From JAVJPJ01 sp040217295 (lineage in GTDB: Bacteria > Pseudomonadota > Alphaproteobacteria > Rhodobacterales > Rhodobacteraceae): a DNA stretch of 64,000 bases. Shown piece after piece: positions 1-8,186 of the stretch; position 1 is the first letter of the stretch, and every line of letters begins with the position of its first letter. The stretch covers positions 62,001 through 126,000 of the forward strand of contig CAYWTM010000001.1 of the NCBI GenBank assembly GCA_964460185.1. The letters run 5' to 3'. The notes beneath the pieces were generated by a model. That model was not told where the DNA came from. It saw nothing but the letters and a program-made list of their open reading frames with translations, and searched no databases. The position numbers and the translations under genes are program-made.

Positions 1-645
1 ATTGGTGGTCGAGGCACCATTGGCATCAAGGGCCCACCCCTCGGGGATGGGGCGCCCTTCGCGCTCGGCTTTGCGGATCTTTCCACGCGCCACCACGGTC
101 GGGGACATGTCCAGCACGAACGGAACCGAATTGGGGCTTGGGACACCCACGGCAAAGGGACTGGTCCCGAACATCTCGCCCCGCCCGCCCCAGGGCGGCA
201 TCGCGGGCGCGGAGTTGGTAAAGACCATGGCCGCGAACCCAGCCTCGATCGCCTGCAGCAGATAGGTCGCGCCCATGCCGTAGTGCGATGAGTTCAGCAC
301 GCCGACCAGGCCAAGACCCGTCTTTCCTGCCATCTCGATGGCACAATCCACCGCCTTGGTCGCGACCACGAACCCAAGGCCATTCCCGCCATCCAGCCGC
401 GCAACAGAGGCGCCAACAAACTCAGGTTCCAATGCGGGGGACTGTGCGACAAGGCCGTCGGCGATCCGCGTCAGGTAGTTCGGCATGCGCACGATGCCAT
501 GGGTGTCCACGCCGCGCAGGTCCGCCCGCACGAGGCATCGCGCCGAGATCTCGGCGCCGTCCTGATCGACGCCAACGGCACGAAACAGACGCGCTACCAG
601 ATCCCGGACAACCGGTGCCTCAAGTGTGATCATCTCGCTTGCCAT
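1..645 (-). CDS. Ldh-family (malate/L-lactate/sulfolactate type) dehydrogenase, 3' end outside window
   Basis: NAD(P)-dependent 2-hydroxyacid dehydrogenase of the Ldh_2 (YlbC/ComC/AllD-like) family; only the first 215 codons lie in the window. Visible family features are an N-terminal helix ending in 'ADLRGVDTHGIVRMPNY' (the conserved DTHG segment), 'LDGGNGLGFVVATKAV', the 'SSHYGMGATYLLQA' active-site stretch with its conserved His, and 'GTSPFAVGVPSP' followed by 'VLDMSPTVVARGKI'. The ATG at 645 is preferred over the in-frame ATG at 633 because a GGGTGGGG Shine-Dalgarno-like stretch lies just upstream. The gene diverges from the CoA-ligase operon across a 98-bp promoter region. Family members oxidise malate, lactate, ureidoglycolate or sulfolactate. 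The actual substrate is unknown; the neighbours suggest a dicarboxylate or organosulfur acid. Confidence 0.85.
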   Translation of the reverse strand, partial: MASEMITLEAPVVRDLVARLFRAVGVDQDGAEISARCLVRADLRGVDTHGIVRMPNYLTRIADGLVAQSPALEPEFVGASVARLDGGNGLGFVVATKAVDCAIEMAGKTGLGLVGVLNSSHYGMGATYLLQAIEAGFAAMVFTNSAPAMPPWGGRGEMFGTSPFAVGVPSPNSVPFVLDMSPTVVARGKIRKAEREGRPIPEGWALDANGASTTN

Positions 646-743
646 GTGTGTCCCCACCCTTTGCAGCTCCGCCTTTATCCGACGGACTTGTCATCTTGGA
701 CACAACCGTATACCTAAGTATGCAGTCCTGTCGAGTGCGGGGA
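646..743. promoter_or_regulatory. Divergent promoter with GTATAC / AAGTATGC operator-like motifs
   Basis: Short intergenic region between the Ldh gene (minus) and the CoA-ligase beta gene (plus). A plausible plus-strand promoter is TTGTCA at 688-693 with TACCTA at 711-716 (17-bp spacing). The sequence GTATAC (708-713) followed two bases later by AAGTATGC (716-723) overlaps the -10. The same two words recur upstream of tctC at 9845-9870, in inverted order on the plus strand. GTATAC-centred dyads are typical of GntR-family operators; that link is an inference. Confidence 0.45.
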
Positions 744-1889
744 GTGAGAGCCATCATTTTAATCGAGCACGACGCAAAGACTCTGGCCCATCGCTACGGA
801 TTGAAGATCCCCGATGGTGTCCTGATATCCGCGCTCGCCCCGCAAGCCCCACCGTTCCCGCCGCCCTGGATCGTGAAGGCACAGGTCACCGCGGGCGGTC
901 GCGGGAAATCCGGCGGCATTCGGAAGGTGACCGACAGGGACGACCTGGCCGACACCATGGCCAGCATCGCCAATCTGAAGATTGCAGGGTTCCCCGTGCA
1001 CGACGTCCGGATCGAACAGGCGATAGACGCCGCACAAGAAGTTTATCTTGGCCTTGTCATGGATGCGGCATCCGGCAAGGTCGCGGTCATGGCCAGCGAA
1101 CACGGTGGCGTAGACGTCGAGGATCAGGGCGGGGCCATGATACGGCGCGACGCCGATCTGGACGACGACGCGCTGACCGCCGCGTTGAAGGAAGTTGCGC
1201 AGTCCCTGCCCGATCGCCTGCATGGCATCGTGGCCGAGGCCGGGGCGATCCTGATCGCACTGTTGCTGGACCTCGAGGCAACGATGGTCGAAATCAACCC
1301 GCTCTTCGTTTTGCCCGACGGAAGCTGGATCGCCGGCGATCTCCGGCTGGATCTCGACCTGAATGCTCTCGACCGCCAGCCTGACCTCGCCCGCCTGATC
1401 GACATGCGCCCCGACACCTATGTCGATGCCGCCTTCAAGGCGCGGCATGGCTACGATCTGGTCGTCACCGACCCGAATGGCGAAATCGGGCTGGTGGCAA
1501 CCGGTGCGGGCCTGTCGATGCAGTTGATCGACGAGATGACCCGCCTGGGGCTGAAACCGTACAATTTCTGCGACATCCGCAGCGGCATGATGCGGGGCGA
1601 CCCCACGCGCCTGATCGAAAACCTCCAGGCCCTCGAGGCTGCGCCAAACCTGCGCTGCGTCCTGATCAACATCTTCGCCGGAATCACCGAATTGGGCGAA
1701 TTCGCCGAACTGCTGTTGCGCGCACTGGAGGCAGGACCAAGACTTGACGTGCCCTTTGTCGTGCGCCTCGTGGGCAATGGCCAGGACCGCGCCGACGAAA
1801 TCCTGGGCGCATCGGGACGAACGGATCTGTTGCTCGAGCGCGATCTCGACCGGGCGCTGGATCGGTGCCGCGAGGTCTGCCATGATTGA
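744..1889 (+). CDS. Succinyl-CoA synthetase beta-like subunit (acid:CoA ligase, ADP-forming)
   Basis: ATP-grasp subunit of a two-subunit acid-CoA ligase (SucC/MtkA family). The N-terminal ATP-grasp part carries 'WIVKAQVTAGGRGKSGGI', where SucC has its nucleotide-binding loop, and 'MVEINPLFVLPDG', the conserved metal-binding E-N-P. The C-terminal ligase domain has 'GAGLSMQLIDEMTRLG', 'NFCDIRSGMM' and 'LINIFAGITELGEFA'. The start is uncertain. The GTG at 744 gives an N-terminus of normal SucC length (381 aa) but its purine-rich GGGGAG abuts the codon; in-frame GTG 735 and ATG 720 are alternatives. It overlaps the alpha gene by 8 bp. It is diverged from housekeeping SucC and linked to an acyl-CoA enzyme and an aldolase, so malate, citramalate, itaconate or 3-sulfinopropionate are possible substrates. 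The choice is inference. Confidence 0.8.
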   Translation: MRAIILIEHDAKTLAHRYGLKIPDGVLISALAPQAPPFPPPWIVKAQVTAGGRGKSGGIRKVTDRDDLADTMASIANLKIAGFPVHDVRIEQAIDAAQEVYLGLVMDAASGKVAVMASEHGGVDVEDQGGAMIRRDADLDDDALTAALKEVAQSLPDRLHGIVAEAGAILIALLLDLEATMVEINPLFVLPDGSWIAGDLRLDLDLNALDRQPDLARLIDMRPDTYVDAAFKARHGYDLVVTDPNGEIGLVATGAGLSMQLIDEMTRLGLKPYNFCDIRSGMMRGDPTRLIENLQALEAAPNLRCVLINIFAGITELGEFAELLLRALEAGPRLDVPFVVRLVGNGQDRADEILGASGRTDLLLERDLDRALDRCREVCHD

Positions 1890-2778
1890 CCGCCTGATCG
1901 ACCCTGCCGCTGATCCGGTCCTTGTCATGGTGCAGGGCGCGACCGGTCGCACGGCCCGCCGGCACATTCAACGCATGGCGGCGCACGGCACCCGGATCGT
2001 GGCCGGCGTCTCGCACCGCGCCGCCGGTCAAAGCCTGGACGGTGTCCCCCTTTTCCTGAGCGCGAAGGCCGCACGCGATGCGACCGGAGCCGAGGCAAGC
2101 CTGCTCATGGTCCCGCCCCTTTCGGTTCTGGCAGCGGCGACAGAAGCGCTGGAGGCAGGGGTGAAACTGATCGTCACGGTCACCGAAGGCATCCCCGTGC
2201 ACGACACCATGCGGTTGCACCGCGCCGTGGCGGACCATGGCGCCACATGGATCGGCGCCTCGAGCCCCGGTCTTGCCGTGCCGGGTCGCATCAAGCTGGG
2301 GTTCTTGCCCGACATATGCCTGGCCCCCGGCCCCATCGCCATCTGGTCCAAGAGCGGGACACTGTCCTACGAAACCGCGCTGCGCCTGATCGGGCGGGGT
2401 CTGGGGCAATCGGCCTGGATCGGTGTGGGCGGCGACCCGGTCAAGGGAACGCGGTTCGCCGATCTCGTGACGCCCTTTCGCGGGCATGATGCCACCAGGG
2501 CCGTCGTGATCGTGGGAGAGATCGGCGGAGATGAAGAAGAAGAACTGGCGGAAAGGCTCATCGCGGAGCCGATCGGAAAACCGGTCTACGCAATCCTCGC
2601 CGGGTCCGCCGCGCCGGAAGGAAGGATGATGGGACATGCGGGCGCGATCGTCGCGGGCGGGCGTGGCGATTTCCGGTCAAAGGCGGACGCTCTTGAGGCG
2701 GCCGGCGTGCACGTCTTCCGGGCGCTCGAACCGATGATTGACCGGATCACAACAGACCTGAAGGAAAGCATCCATTGA
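1882..2778 (+). CDS. Succinyl-CoA synthetase alpha-like subunit (acid:CoA ligase)
   Basis: CoA-binding and phosphohistidine subunit of the same ligase (SucD/MtkB family, 298 aa, normal length). The N-terminal Rossmann part shows 'VMVQGATGRTARRH', corresponding to the SucD CoA-binding loop. The middle has 'VPPLSVLAAATEALEAGVKLIVTVTEGIPV'-type family sequence, then 'GVGGDPVKGTRFAD' and 'GEIGGDEEE'. The active-site phosphohistidine is His252 in 'GHAGAIV'. All catalytic landmarks are therefore present and the enzyme should be active. The ATG at 1882 lies inside the end of the beta gene, indicating translational coupling, and the stop overlaps the next start at 2775. The operon order beta-alpha-acyl-CoA dehydrogenase-aldolase implies that the acid is activated before oxidation, elimination or cleavage. 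Confidence 0.85.
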   Translation: MIDRLIDPAADPVLVMVQGATGRTARRHIQRMAAHGTRIVAGVSHRAAGQSLDGVPLFLSAKAARDATGAEASLLMVPPLSVLAAATEALEAGVKLIVTVTEGIPVHDTMRLHRAVADHGATWIGASSPGLAVPGRIKLGFLPDICLAPGPIAIWSKSGTLSYETALRLIGRGLGQSAWIGVGGDPVKGTRFADLVTPFRGHDATRAVVIVGEIGGDEEEELAERLIAEPIGKPVYAILAGSAAPEGRMMGHAGAIVAGGRGDFRSKADALEAAGVHVFRALEPMIDRITTDLKESIH

Positions 2779-3947
2779 AAATCGAATTCACCGACGAACA
2801 GCGGCAAATGGTCGGAAGTGTGCGCGAAATCGTGCAGGCCAACTTCATCCAGCGCGGCACGCGCTGGATGGACGGCACATTCCCATGGGAAAACATGCGC
2901 GAACTGGCCGATATCGGCGTTCTGGGCATGGCGGTGCCCGAAGAATACGGTGGTCTGGGCCTGCCGGTGTTCGACACGGCCCTGATCCTCGAGGAAATCG
3001 GCAAGGCCTGTTACGTCACCGCAATGGCGGTTCTGGGTGAAGTCGGCGTGCAGGCCCGCGTCATCGCAACCTACGCACCCGAAGAGATCAAGCGGCGCAT
3101 CTTGCCGGGCGTCGTCACCGGCGAGAATATCCTGGCCATCTGCATGACCGAACCCCATGCCGGCACCGACGTTCCCAATTACCGCACCAACACCAAGATC
3201 ATGAACGACCGGGTTGTCGTGAACGGCGTGAAAACACTGATCTCACGCGCGCCCGAGGCGGCCATGTTCGTGGTGTTCACCCGGGTCAACGACGTGGCCG
3301 GCCGCGAGGGCATCGGCTGTGTGCTGGTCGATGCAAACACGCCGGGCCTGCAGGTCACGGGAAATTACCACACCATGGGCGGCGAATACCTGCACGAGGT
3401 GCGGTTCGAGAATGTCGAACTGCCCCGCGAGAACCTTGTGATCGAACGCGACGGCATGAAGGCCTTGCTGAACGCGTTCAACACGCAAAGGTGCCTGAAC
3501 CCGTCGATTTCGCTGGGGATGGCCGAAGGCGCCTTCGACGAGAGCCTCAAATACCTCGAAGAGCGCAAGGCCTTTGGGCGATCCATCGGGGATTTTCAGG
3601 GCATGCGGTGGAAGATCGCCGACATGTACAAGGATATCGAGGCCGGCCGCGGGTTGCTGTACCGCGCCGCCGCCGGGGCAGATCCGTTTCCCGATCCTTT
3701 CCTTGCCGCCACGGCCAAGGTCTTTTGCAACGAGATGGCGATCCGCGTCACCTCGGAGGCGGTGCAGATCCACGGCGGCTACGGGTTCACCGACGAATAC
3801 CTGGTGTCGCGCCATTACCGGGGCGCACGCTACGGGTCGCTTGGAGGCGGCACGTCCGAGACGCTGCGCGACCTGATCGGCAAGCGATTGATGAAGGACG
3901 GCGACATGGGAGACGGGATCCTGAGCCGGTTGCTTGAATTGGGATGA
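2775..3947 (+). CDS. Acyl-CoA dehydrogenase-fold flavoprotein lacking the catalytic Glu (desulfinase-like?)
   Basis: FAD-containing acyl-CoA dehydrogenase family protein of 390 aa, with full-length N-, middle and C-domains: 'AICMTEPHAGTDV' in the FAD/substrate region and 'AVQIHGGYGFTDEY' in the C-domain. The usual base is missing at both known positions. Where most family members read YEGTSE this protein has 'LGGGTSE' (Gly358). Where isovaleryl- and long-chain-type enzymes have Glu in L-E-R, this one has Gln238 in 'FNTQRC'. From memory, 3-sulfinopropionyl-CoA desulfinase (Acd of Advenella mimigardefordensis) also has Gln in an N-x-Q-R context and also works after SucCD-type activation. The Arg reported as essential there (Arg84) does not appear to be conserved here, so the substrate may differ. 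ATGA-coupled to the alpha subunit gene. Confidence 0.8.
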   Translation: MKIEFTDEQRQMVGSVREIVQANFIQRGTRWMDGTFPWENMRELADIGVLGMAVPEEYGGLGLPVFDTALILEEIGKACYVTAMAVLGEVGVQARVIATYAPEEIKRRILPGVVTGENILAICMTEPHAGTDVPNYRTNTKIMNDRVVVNGVKTLISRAPEAAMFVVFTRVNDVAGREGIGCVLVDANTPGLQVTGNYHTMGGEYLHEVRFENVELPRENLVIERDGMKALLNAFNTQRCLNPSISLGMAEGAFDESLKYLEERKAFGRSIGDFQGMRWKIADMYKDIEAGRGLLYRAAAGADPFPDPFLAATAKVFCNEMAIRVTSEAVQIHGGYGFTDEYLVSRHYRGARYGSLGGGTSETLRDLIGKRLMKDGDMGDGILSRLLELG

Positions 3948-3970
3948 CACATCCACAGGGAGGATCAGAT

Positions 3971-4765
3971 ATGGCGCGCGCGTACCAAAACACGGTAAAG
4001 ACGAAACTGGCTGCGGGGGAAGCGGTGTTGGGCATGAGTGTTCGCATGGTGCGCTCTGCCGATGTGGCCCGGCTCGCAAAAACGACCGGACACGACTTTC
4101 TGTTCATCGACATCCAGCATTCGATCTTCTCTGCCGAGACGATCTTTGCCATCGCTCAAACAGCCATCGAGATCGGCGTATCGCCGATGGTTAGGGTGCG
4201 CAGCATCGACGATCCGGATGTGTCGCTGATGCTCGACAATTGCGTGCAGGGGATCATCTACCCCGACATCAACACTGCTCAACAGGCACAGCACGCGGTT
4301 GATGTGTGCAAGTTCGCCCCGCTTGGCAAACGCAGCGTGACGGGCGGCTACCCGATGTTCGACTACGCCGCCATGCCCCTGTCGGACTCGATCCCGCTGC
4401 TCAACGACACCACCCTTGTGGGCGTGATGATCGAGACCGTCGAGGGGCTGGAAAACGTAGAGGCCATCGCCGCGGTTCCCGGCGTCGATGTCGTGCATGT
4501 CGGCACCAACGATCTGCTGGTGGACATGGGGCTTGCCGGGAAATTCGACGCCCCCGAGATCATCGCGGCACAAGACCGCGTGAACCGGGCCTGCGCCCAA
4601 GCCGGCATCGTGTCGGGTTGCGGCGGCAATCGCAGCATCGAACGGCAGGCGCGCGCGGTGAAGAACGGTGCTCGGTTCCTGACCACTCAGACCGATATCG
4701 CCTTTCTGACATCGGCAGCCAATGCATGGACGACCGGTCTGCGCGACGCCATCGCCAAGGGCTAG
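3971..4765 (+). CDS. HpcH/HpaI-family aldolase
   Basis: Metal-dependent class II aldolase of the HpcH/HpaI/citrate-lyase superfamily, 264 aa. Visible features are 'GHDFLFIDIQHS' near residue 40 (active-site His), 'MVRVRSID' (substrate Arg), 'GVMIETVEG' (metal-ligand Glu) and 'VHVGTNDLLVDMG' (metal-ligand Asp). The ATG at 3971 is chosen over an in-frame ATG at 3944 because AGGGAGGA ends seven bases before it. It is the last gene of the CoA-ligase operon. Family enzymes cleave 2-oxo-4-hydroxy acids to pyruvate plus an aldehyde, or related hydroxyacyl compounds. The stop overlaps the stop of the convergent CHR gene, the two sharing CTAG at 4762-4765. Confidence 0.85.
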   Translation: MARAYQNTVKTKLAAGEAVLGMSVRMVRSADVARLAKTTGHDFLFIDIQHSIFSAETIFAIAQTAIEIGVSPMVRVRSIDDPDVSLMLDNCVQGIIYPDINTAQQAQHAVDVCKFAPLGKRSVTGGYPMFDYAAMPLSDSIPLLNDTTLVGVMIETVEGLENVEAIAAVPGVDVVHVGTNDLLVDMGLAGKFDAPEIIAAQDRVNRACAQAGIVSGCGGNRSIERQARAVKNGARFLTTQTDIAFLTSAANAWTTGLRDAIAKG

Positions 4766-5286
4766 ACCAGGCCAATCGCCCCCACCGCTGCCGCCATTCC
4801 AAGGATCGCCACGGGCGGGAGCCGCGTTGTCAGCGACAACGCGGCCGCGCCTGCGGTCACCGCCAGCGCCCCGGGTCCCGTTGCGGCAGCCTCGGTCAGC
4901 AAGACCGCACTTGCGGTCAGCAACCCGATCGTCACCGGGATCAGCCCCCGGCGCAGCAAGGCGAACCACGGCCGCTCGGCCCAACGCGACCACCCCCGCG
5001 CAAGCGCCGCGGCCAGCACCAGCGAGGGTGTCACAAAGACGATCGTTGCAAGGATACCGACCCAGATGCCTCCGATGCGCCACCCGATCAGCGATATGAA
5101 CAGCGTGTTCGGCCCGGGCGCGGCCTGTGCCAGCGCGAAAAGCGATGTGAATTCCTCGATCGTCATCCAGCCGTTCTCGACGACCACGACCCGCTGCAAT
5201 TCCGCCAGGATGACGTAGATCCCGCCGATTGCCAGGAAGGACTGGATCACGAGGCTCCCCAGCAGGCGGATCAGGATGTCATCCAT
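4762..5286 (-). CDS. CHR-family (chromate/oxyanion) transporter, second half
   Basis: Short-chain CHR (ChrA) family membrane protein, 174 aa, about six hydrophobic segments. It has the family motif 'SFLAIGGIYVILAE' (F-x-x-G-G pattern) at the N-terminus and 'ALAQAAPGPNTLFIS' (the Q-x-x-P-G-P motif). It overlaps the other half-gene (5279-5827) by 8 bp, as expected for paired short CHR proteins that together make one transporter. CHR proteins move chromate, for which sulfate is a natural analogue. In a cluster that may release sulfite or sulfate, an anion export role is conceivable (inference). Confidence 0.8.
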   Translation of the reverse strand: MDDILIRLLGSLVIQSFLAIGGIYVILAELQRVVVVENGWMTIEEFTSLFALAQAAPGPNTLFISLIGWRIGGIWVGILATIVFVTPSLVLAAALARGWSRWAERPWFALLRRGLIPVTIGLLTASAVLLTEAAATGPGALAVTAGAAALSLTTRLPPVAILGMAAAVGAIGLV

Positions 5287-5827
5287 ATCGTCGCATCCAC
5301 CACCACGTCAGGGCGAGCGACACGGGCGCGAACCCCAGGACCACCCAGATCAGCGGCACCCGGGCCCATGCGACGGCCAACAGGACAAGCAACCCGATGC
5401 CAAGCACGATCGGGTTGCGACGTTGCGGCCAGAACAGGCGCGCGGTCACGGCAATCAAAAGCCCGGCCGCGCCTGCGGCGACCGTGCGCACGGCCCCTTC
5501 GACGGCGGGCTGGTCGGCGAATTGCGCGTAAACCGTGCCAAGTGTCAGCACCAGCGCGACCGGCAGCAGAAGCAGCCCGCCGACTGACACCACCGCCCCC
5601 GGAATGCCCGCCACACGCGCCCCGAACAGCACCGAGATATTGACGATATTGGGCCCCGGAAGAACCTGGCACACCGACAGGATCTCGGTGAATTCGTGCA
5701 TGTCCAGCCATCCGCGCTTGCGCACGACCTCGTGGATCACAACCGGAAGAACACCCCCGAACCCGGTAATGCCCACGACCAGGAAACACCGGAACAGATC
5801 ACCGATCGTGATGCCGCGTTCATGCAT
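5279..5827 (-). CDS. CHR-family (chromate/oxyanion) transporter, first half
   Basis: Partner half of a bipartite CHR transporter, 182 aa. The N-terminus shows 'LVVGITGFGGVLPVVIHEVVRKRGW' features (G-F-G-G) and then 'VCQVLPGPNIVNIS' (Q-x-L-P-G-P), the two signatures of each CHR half, followed by hydrophobic membrane segments. The ATG at 5827 gives the usual length; no strong Shine-Dalgarno is seen, so the start is moderately certain. It lies 32 bp downstream of the SDR gene and precedes the second half in the same operon, downstream of the TctCBA genes. Confidence 0.8.
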   Translation of the reverse strand: MHERGITIGDLFRCFLVVGITGFGGVLPVVIHEVVRKRGWLDMHEFTEILSVCQVLPGPNIVNISVLFGARVAGIPGAVVSVGGLLLLPVALVLTLGTVYAQFADQPAVEGAVRTVAAGAAGLLIAVTARLFWPQRRNPIVLGIGLLVLLAVAWARVPLIWVVLGFAPVSLALTWWWMRRYG

Positions 5828-5859
5828 CGGGGGGCGCGCAGGCACGGCCGACGCCGGGT

Positions 5860-6642
5860 TCAGGTGACCGGGCACAGCCCGCCATCCACGTTCAGCGCCG
5901 TGCCGGTGAGATACGAGGCCGCATCGGACGCGAAAAAACACGCGACATTGGCGAATTCTTCGGCCTCGCCCATGCGCTTGAGCGGAATGGTCGCCGCGGT
6001 GGGCTGCAGGAAGTCGTCGTAGCTGACATCCTGCCCCGATGCAGCGTAGCGCCGTTCCCACTGGCCGGACTTGATCTTGCCCACGCAAAGCGCATTCACC
6101 AGGATGTTGTGTGGGGCAAGTTCCTTTGACAGCGCCTTTGTCATGGTGATGCCCGCGCCACGGCTGACCGATGTCGGCATGCTGCCGCCATCGGGACTTT
6201 TTCCGACAATGGCCGTGACGTTGATGATCCGGCCCCAGCGCCGCTCTTTCATTGCCGGCACGACGCCCCGGATCAAAGCGATCGGACCCAGAAGTTTCAG
6301 GTCGAGATCCTCGACGATATCATCCCGGCTCAGGTCTTCCACATTGCCGCGCCGCGAGCTGCCGGCATTGTTGATGAGGATATCAACGACCCCGAACCGT
6401 TCCGCCGCGCGTGCAAGCGCCATGTCGCGGGCGGCCGCGTCGGTTACGTCGGCGGCAACGGGCATCAGCGCCCCCCGCGCCTGCCCCGCGATGTCGTCCA
6501 CCGCCGCCTCGAGCCGGGCAAGATCACGGGCCACAAGCACCACGTTCGCACCCGACGCCGACAGCCGGGCCGCCATGGCCTTGCCCAAGCCCGTGCTGGC
6601 ACCGGTGATGAGGGCCGTTCGGCCGGAAAGATCGATCTGCAC
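5860..6642 (-). CDS. Short-chain dehydrogenase/reductase with non-canonical active site
   Basis: NAD(P)-binding Rossmann protein of the classical SDR family, 260 aa. It keeps the cofactor motif 'TGASTGLG' (residues 13-20), 'NNAG' (91-94) and the C-terminal 'GGL' tail. At the place of the YxxxK catalytic pair it reads 'TSVSRGAG': Thr157 replaces Tyr and Arg161 replaces Lys, and the usual Ser is Thr143 in 'NVTA'. It is therefore either an SDR subfamily with another mechanism or a non-dehydrogenase. The GTG at 6642 is the best start (GGGAGAG about 9 bases upstream). It is 17 bp downstream of tctA, so co-transcribed with the TTT transporter. Confidence 0.8.
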   Translation of the reverse strand: MQIDLSGRTALITGASTGLGKAMAARLSASGANVVLVARDLARLEAAVDDIAGQARGALMPVAADVTDAAARDMALARAAERFGVVDILINNAGSSRRGNVEDLSRDDIVEDLDLKLLGPIALIRGVVPAMKERRWGRIINVTAIVGKSPDGGSMPTSVSRGAGITMTKALSKELAPHNILVNALCVGKIKSGQWERRYAASGQDVSYDDFLQPTAATIPLKRMGEAEEFANVACFFASDAASYLTGTALNVDGGLCPVT

Positions 6643-6659
6643 AGGTAAGGCTCTCCCTT

Positions 6660-8186
6660 TCAGTCGTCGGCCTCGCCGACCGCGCGCGCATGGGGGCGAT
6701 GATCCCGGCGGTTGCGCACCATTACGTAGACCGACCACAGCAACAAAAGTGCGGTCATCGCCAAAAGCGTCCCGCTGATGGGACGTTCCATCAGCCGAGT
6801 GAAATCACCGTGGTAAATCAGCATGGCCCGTTTGAAGTTTTCCTCGACCATGGGCCCGAGGATGAAACCGATCAAAAGCGGCGCCAGTTCGAACCGCATC
6901 AGCCGCAACAGATATCCGGCCACCCCGAACATCAGCACCAGCATCACGTCGAACACACTGGTTCGAACCGTGTAGACCCCGATGCAGATGAAACAGATGA
7001 CCGCCGGATACAAGATGCCATACGGGATCTTGAGCAACCGGACCCAAACCCCGATCAGGGGAATGTTCAAGATCAGCAGCAGCAGGTTGCCGATCCAGAA
7101 ACTGGCGGCGAGGCCCCAGAAGATGTCGGGGTTCTGCTGCATCAGCTGCGGTCCGGGCTGAATGCCGTGGATCAACAGCGCGCCCATCATCACAGCCATG
7201 GTCGCGCTGCCTGGAATGCCCAGGGTCATGGTGGGGATGAAGGCCGCCTGCACCGCCGCGTTGTTCGCTGATTCCGGCGACATGATCCCTTCGATGGCGC
7301 CTTTGCCGAACTCCTCGGGTCGACGCGACACGCGTTTTTCGATCGCATAGCCGATGAAGGTCGCGATCGAAGGGCCGGTGCCCGGCAATGCGCCAAAGAA
7401 CGCGCCGATACCGGCCCCGCGCACCATCGGCATCGGCGAACGGCGCACTTCGTCCCGGGTCGGGATCATCGATCGAAAGGTCACTGATTGGATGAACGGC
7501 TTGTTCACATTGTTGGCGATCGACAGAATGATCTCGGACACGCCGAACAGGCCCATGGCTATCGCGATGAAGCTGATGCCGTCATGAAGCTCGAAATACC
7601 CGAACGAATACCGGGCGATCCCGGTGCTGAGGTCGGCCCCTACCGTGCCCAGCATCATCCCGATCACCACCATCGCCAGTCCCTTGGCGGGCGCGTCCTG
7701 GGTCACGGTGGCCGCGGCCACGAGACCGAAGATCATGATCGCGAAATATTCCGCCGGCCCAAAGGCCAGGGCCCATTGCACGATCACCGGCGCCAGCGTG
7801 TAAAGCAGGATGATGCCGAACGTTCCGCCGAAGAACGACGCGATGGTCGTGGCGAACAACGCGACCCCGGCCCGGCCCTGCTGGGTCATCGGATAGCCGT
7901 CCAGGCAGGTGATGGCGTTGGACGGCGTGCCCGGCAGATTCAGCAGGATCGACGACGTCGACCCGCCATATTCCGCGCCGTAATAGACCCCCGCCAGCAT
8001 CACCAGCGCCGTGGTCGGCTCAAGGTAGTAGGTCAGCGGCAAAAGCATCGACACCGCGGCAAGCGATCCGATCCCAGGAAGCGCGCCGAAAAAGGTGCCC
8101 AGAAAGACACCCATGAAGCAATACGCCAGGTTTTCGATTGAAACCGCGGTCGCGAAACCCGCAGCGATATTCGCCCAAAGATCCAT
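6660..8186 (-). CDS. tctA: Tripartite tricarboxylate transporter large permease TctA
   Basis: Twelve-TM-class large membrane subunit of a TTT transporter, 508 aa (typical about 500). Family signatures are clear: 'GTFFGALPGIGSLAAVSMLLP' near the N-terminus (the G-x-L-P-G-x-G loop), 'YYGAEYGGSTSSILLNLPGTP', and the repeated loop 'GAFFGALPGTGPSIATF' in the second half, followed by 'SPESANNAAVQAAFIPT'. The ATG at 8186 overlaps the tctB stop by one base (TAATG), giving translational coupling. Works with TctB and the periplasmic TctC to take up carboxylates using the ion gradient. Linkage to the CoA-ligase cluster suggests that it imports that pathway's substrate. Confidence 0.93.
   Translation of the reverse strand: MDLWANIAAGFATAVSIENLAYCFMGVFLGTFFGALPGIGSLAAVSMLLPLTYYLEPTTALVMLAGVYYGAEYGGSTSSILLNLPGTPSNAITCLDGYPMTQQGRAGVALFATTIASFFGGTFGIILLYTLAPVIVQWALAFGPAEYFAIMIFGLVAAATVTQDAPAKGLAMVVIGMMLGTVGADLSTGIARYSFGYFELHDGISFIAIAMGLFGVSEIILSIANNVNKPFIQSVTFRSMIPTRDEVRRSPMPMVRGAGIGAFFGALPGTGPSIATFIGYAIEKRVSRRPEEFGKGAIEGIMSPESANNAAVQAAFIPTMTLGIPGSATMAVMMGALLIHGIQPGPQLMQQNPDIFWGLAASFWIGNLLLLILNIPLIGVWVRLLKIPYGILYPAVICFICIGVYTVRTSVFDVMLVLMFGVAGYLLRLMRFELAPLLIGFILGPMVEENFKRAMLIYHGDFTRLMERPISGTLLAMTALLLLWSVYVMVRNRRDHRPHARAVGEADD

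Noticed and set aside
639..743. N-terminal extension of the CoA-ligase beta frame back to the ATG at 639
   Set aside because: It would overlap the divergent Ldh start and the promoter motifs, and adds about 35 residues not expected in SucC-type proteins.
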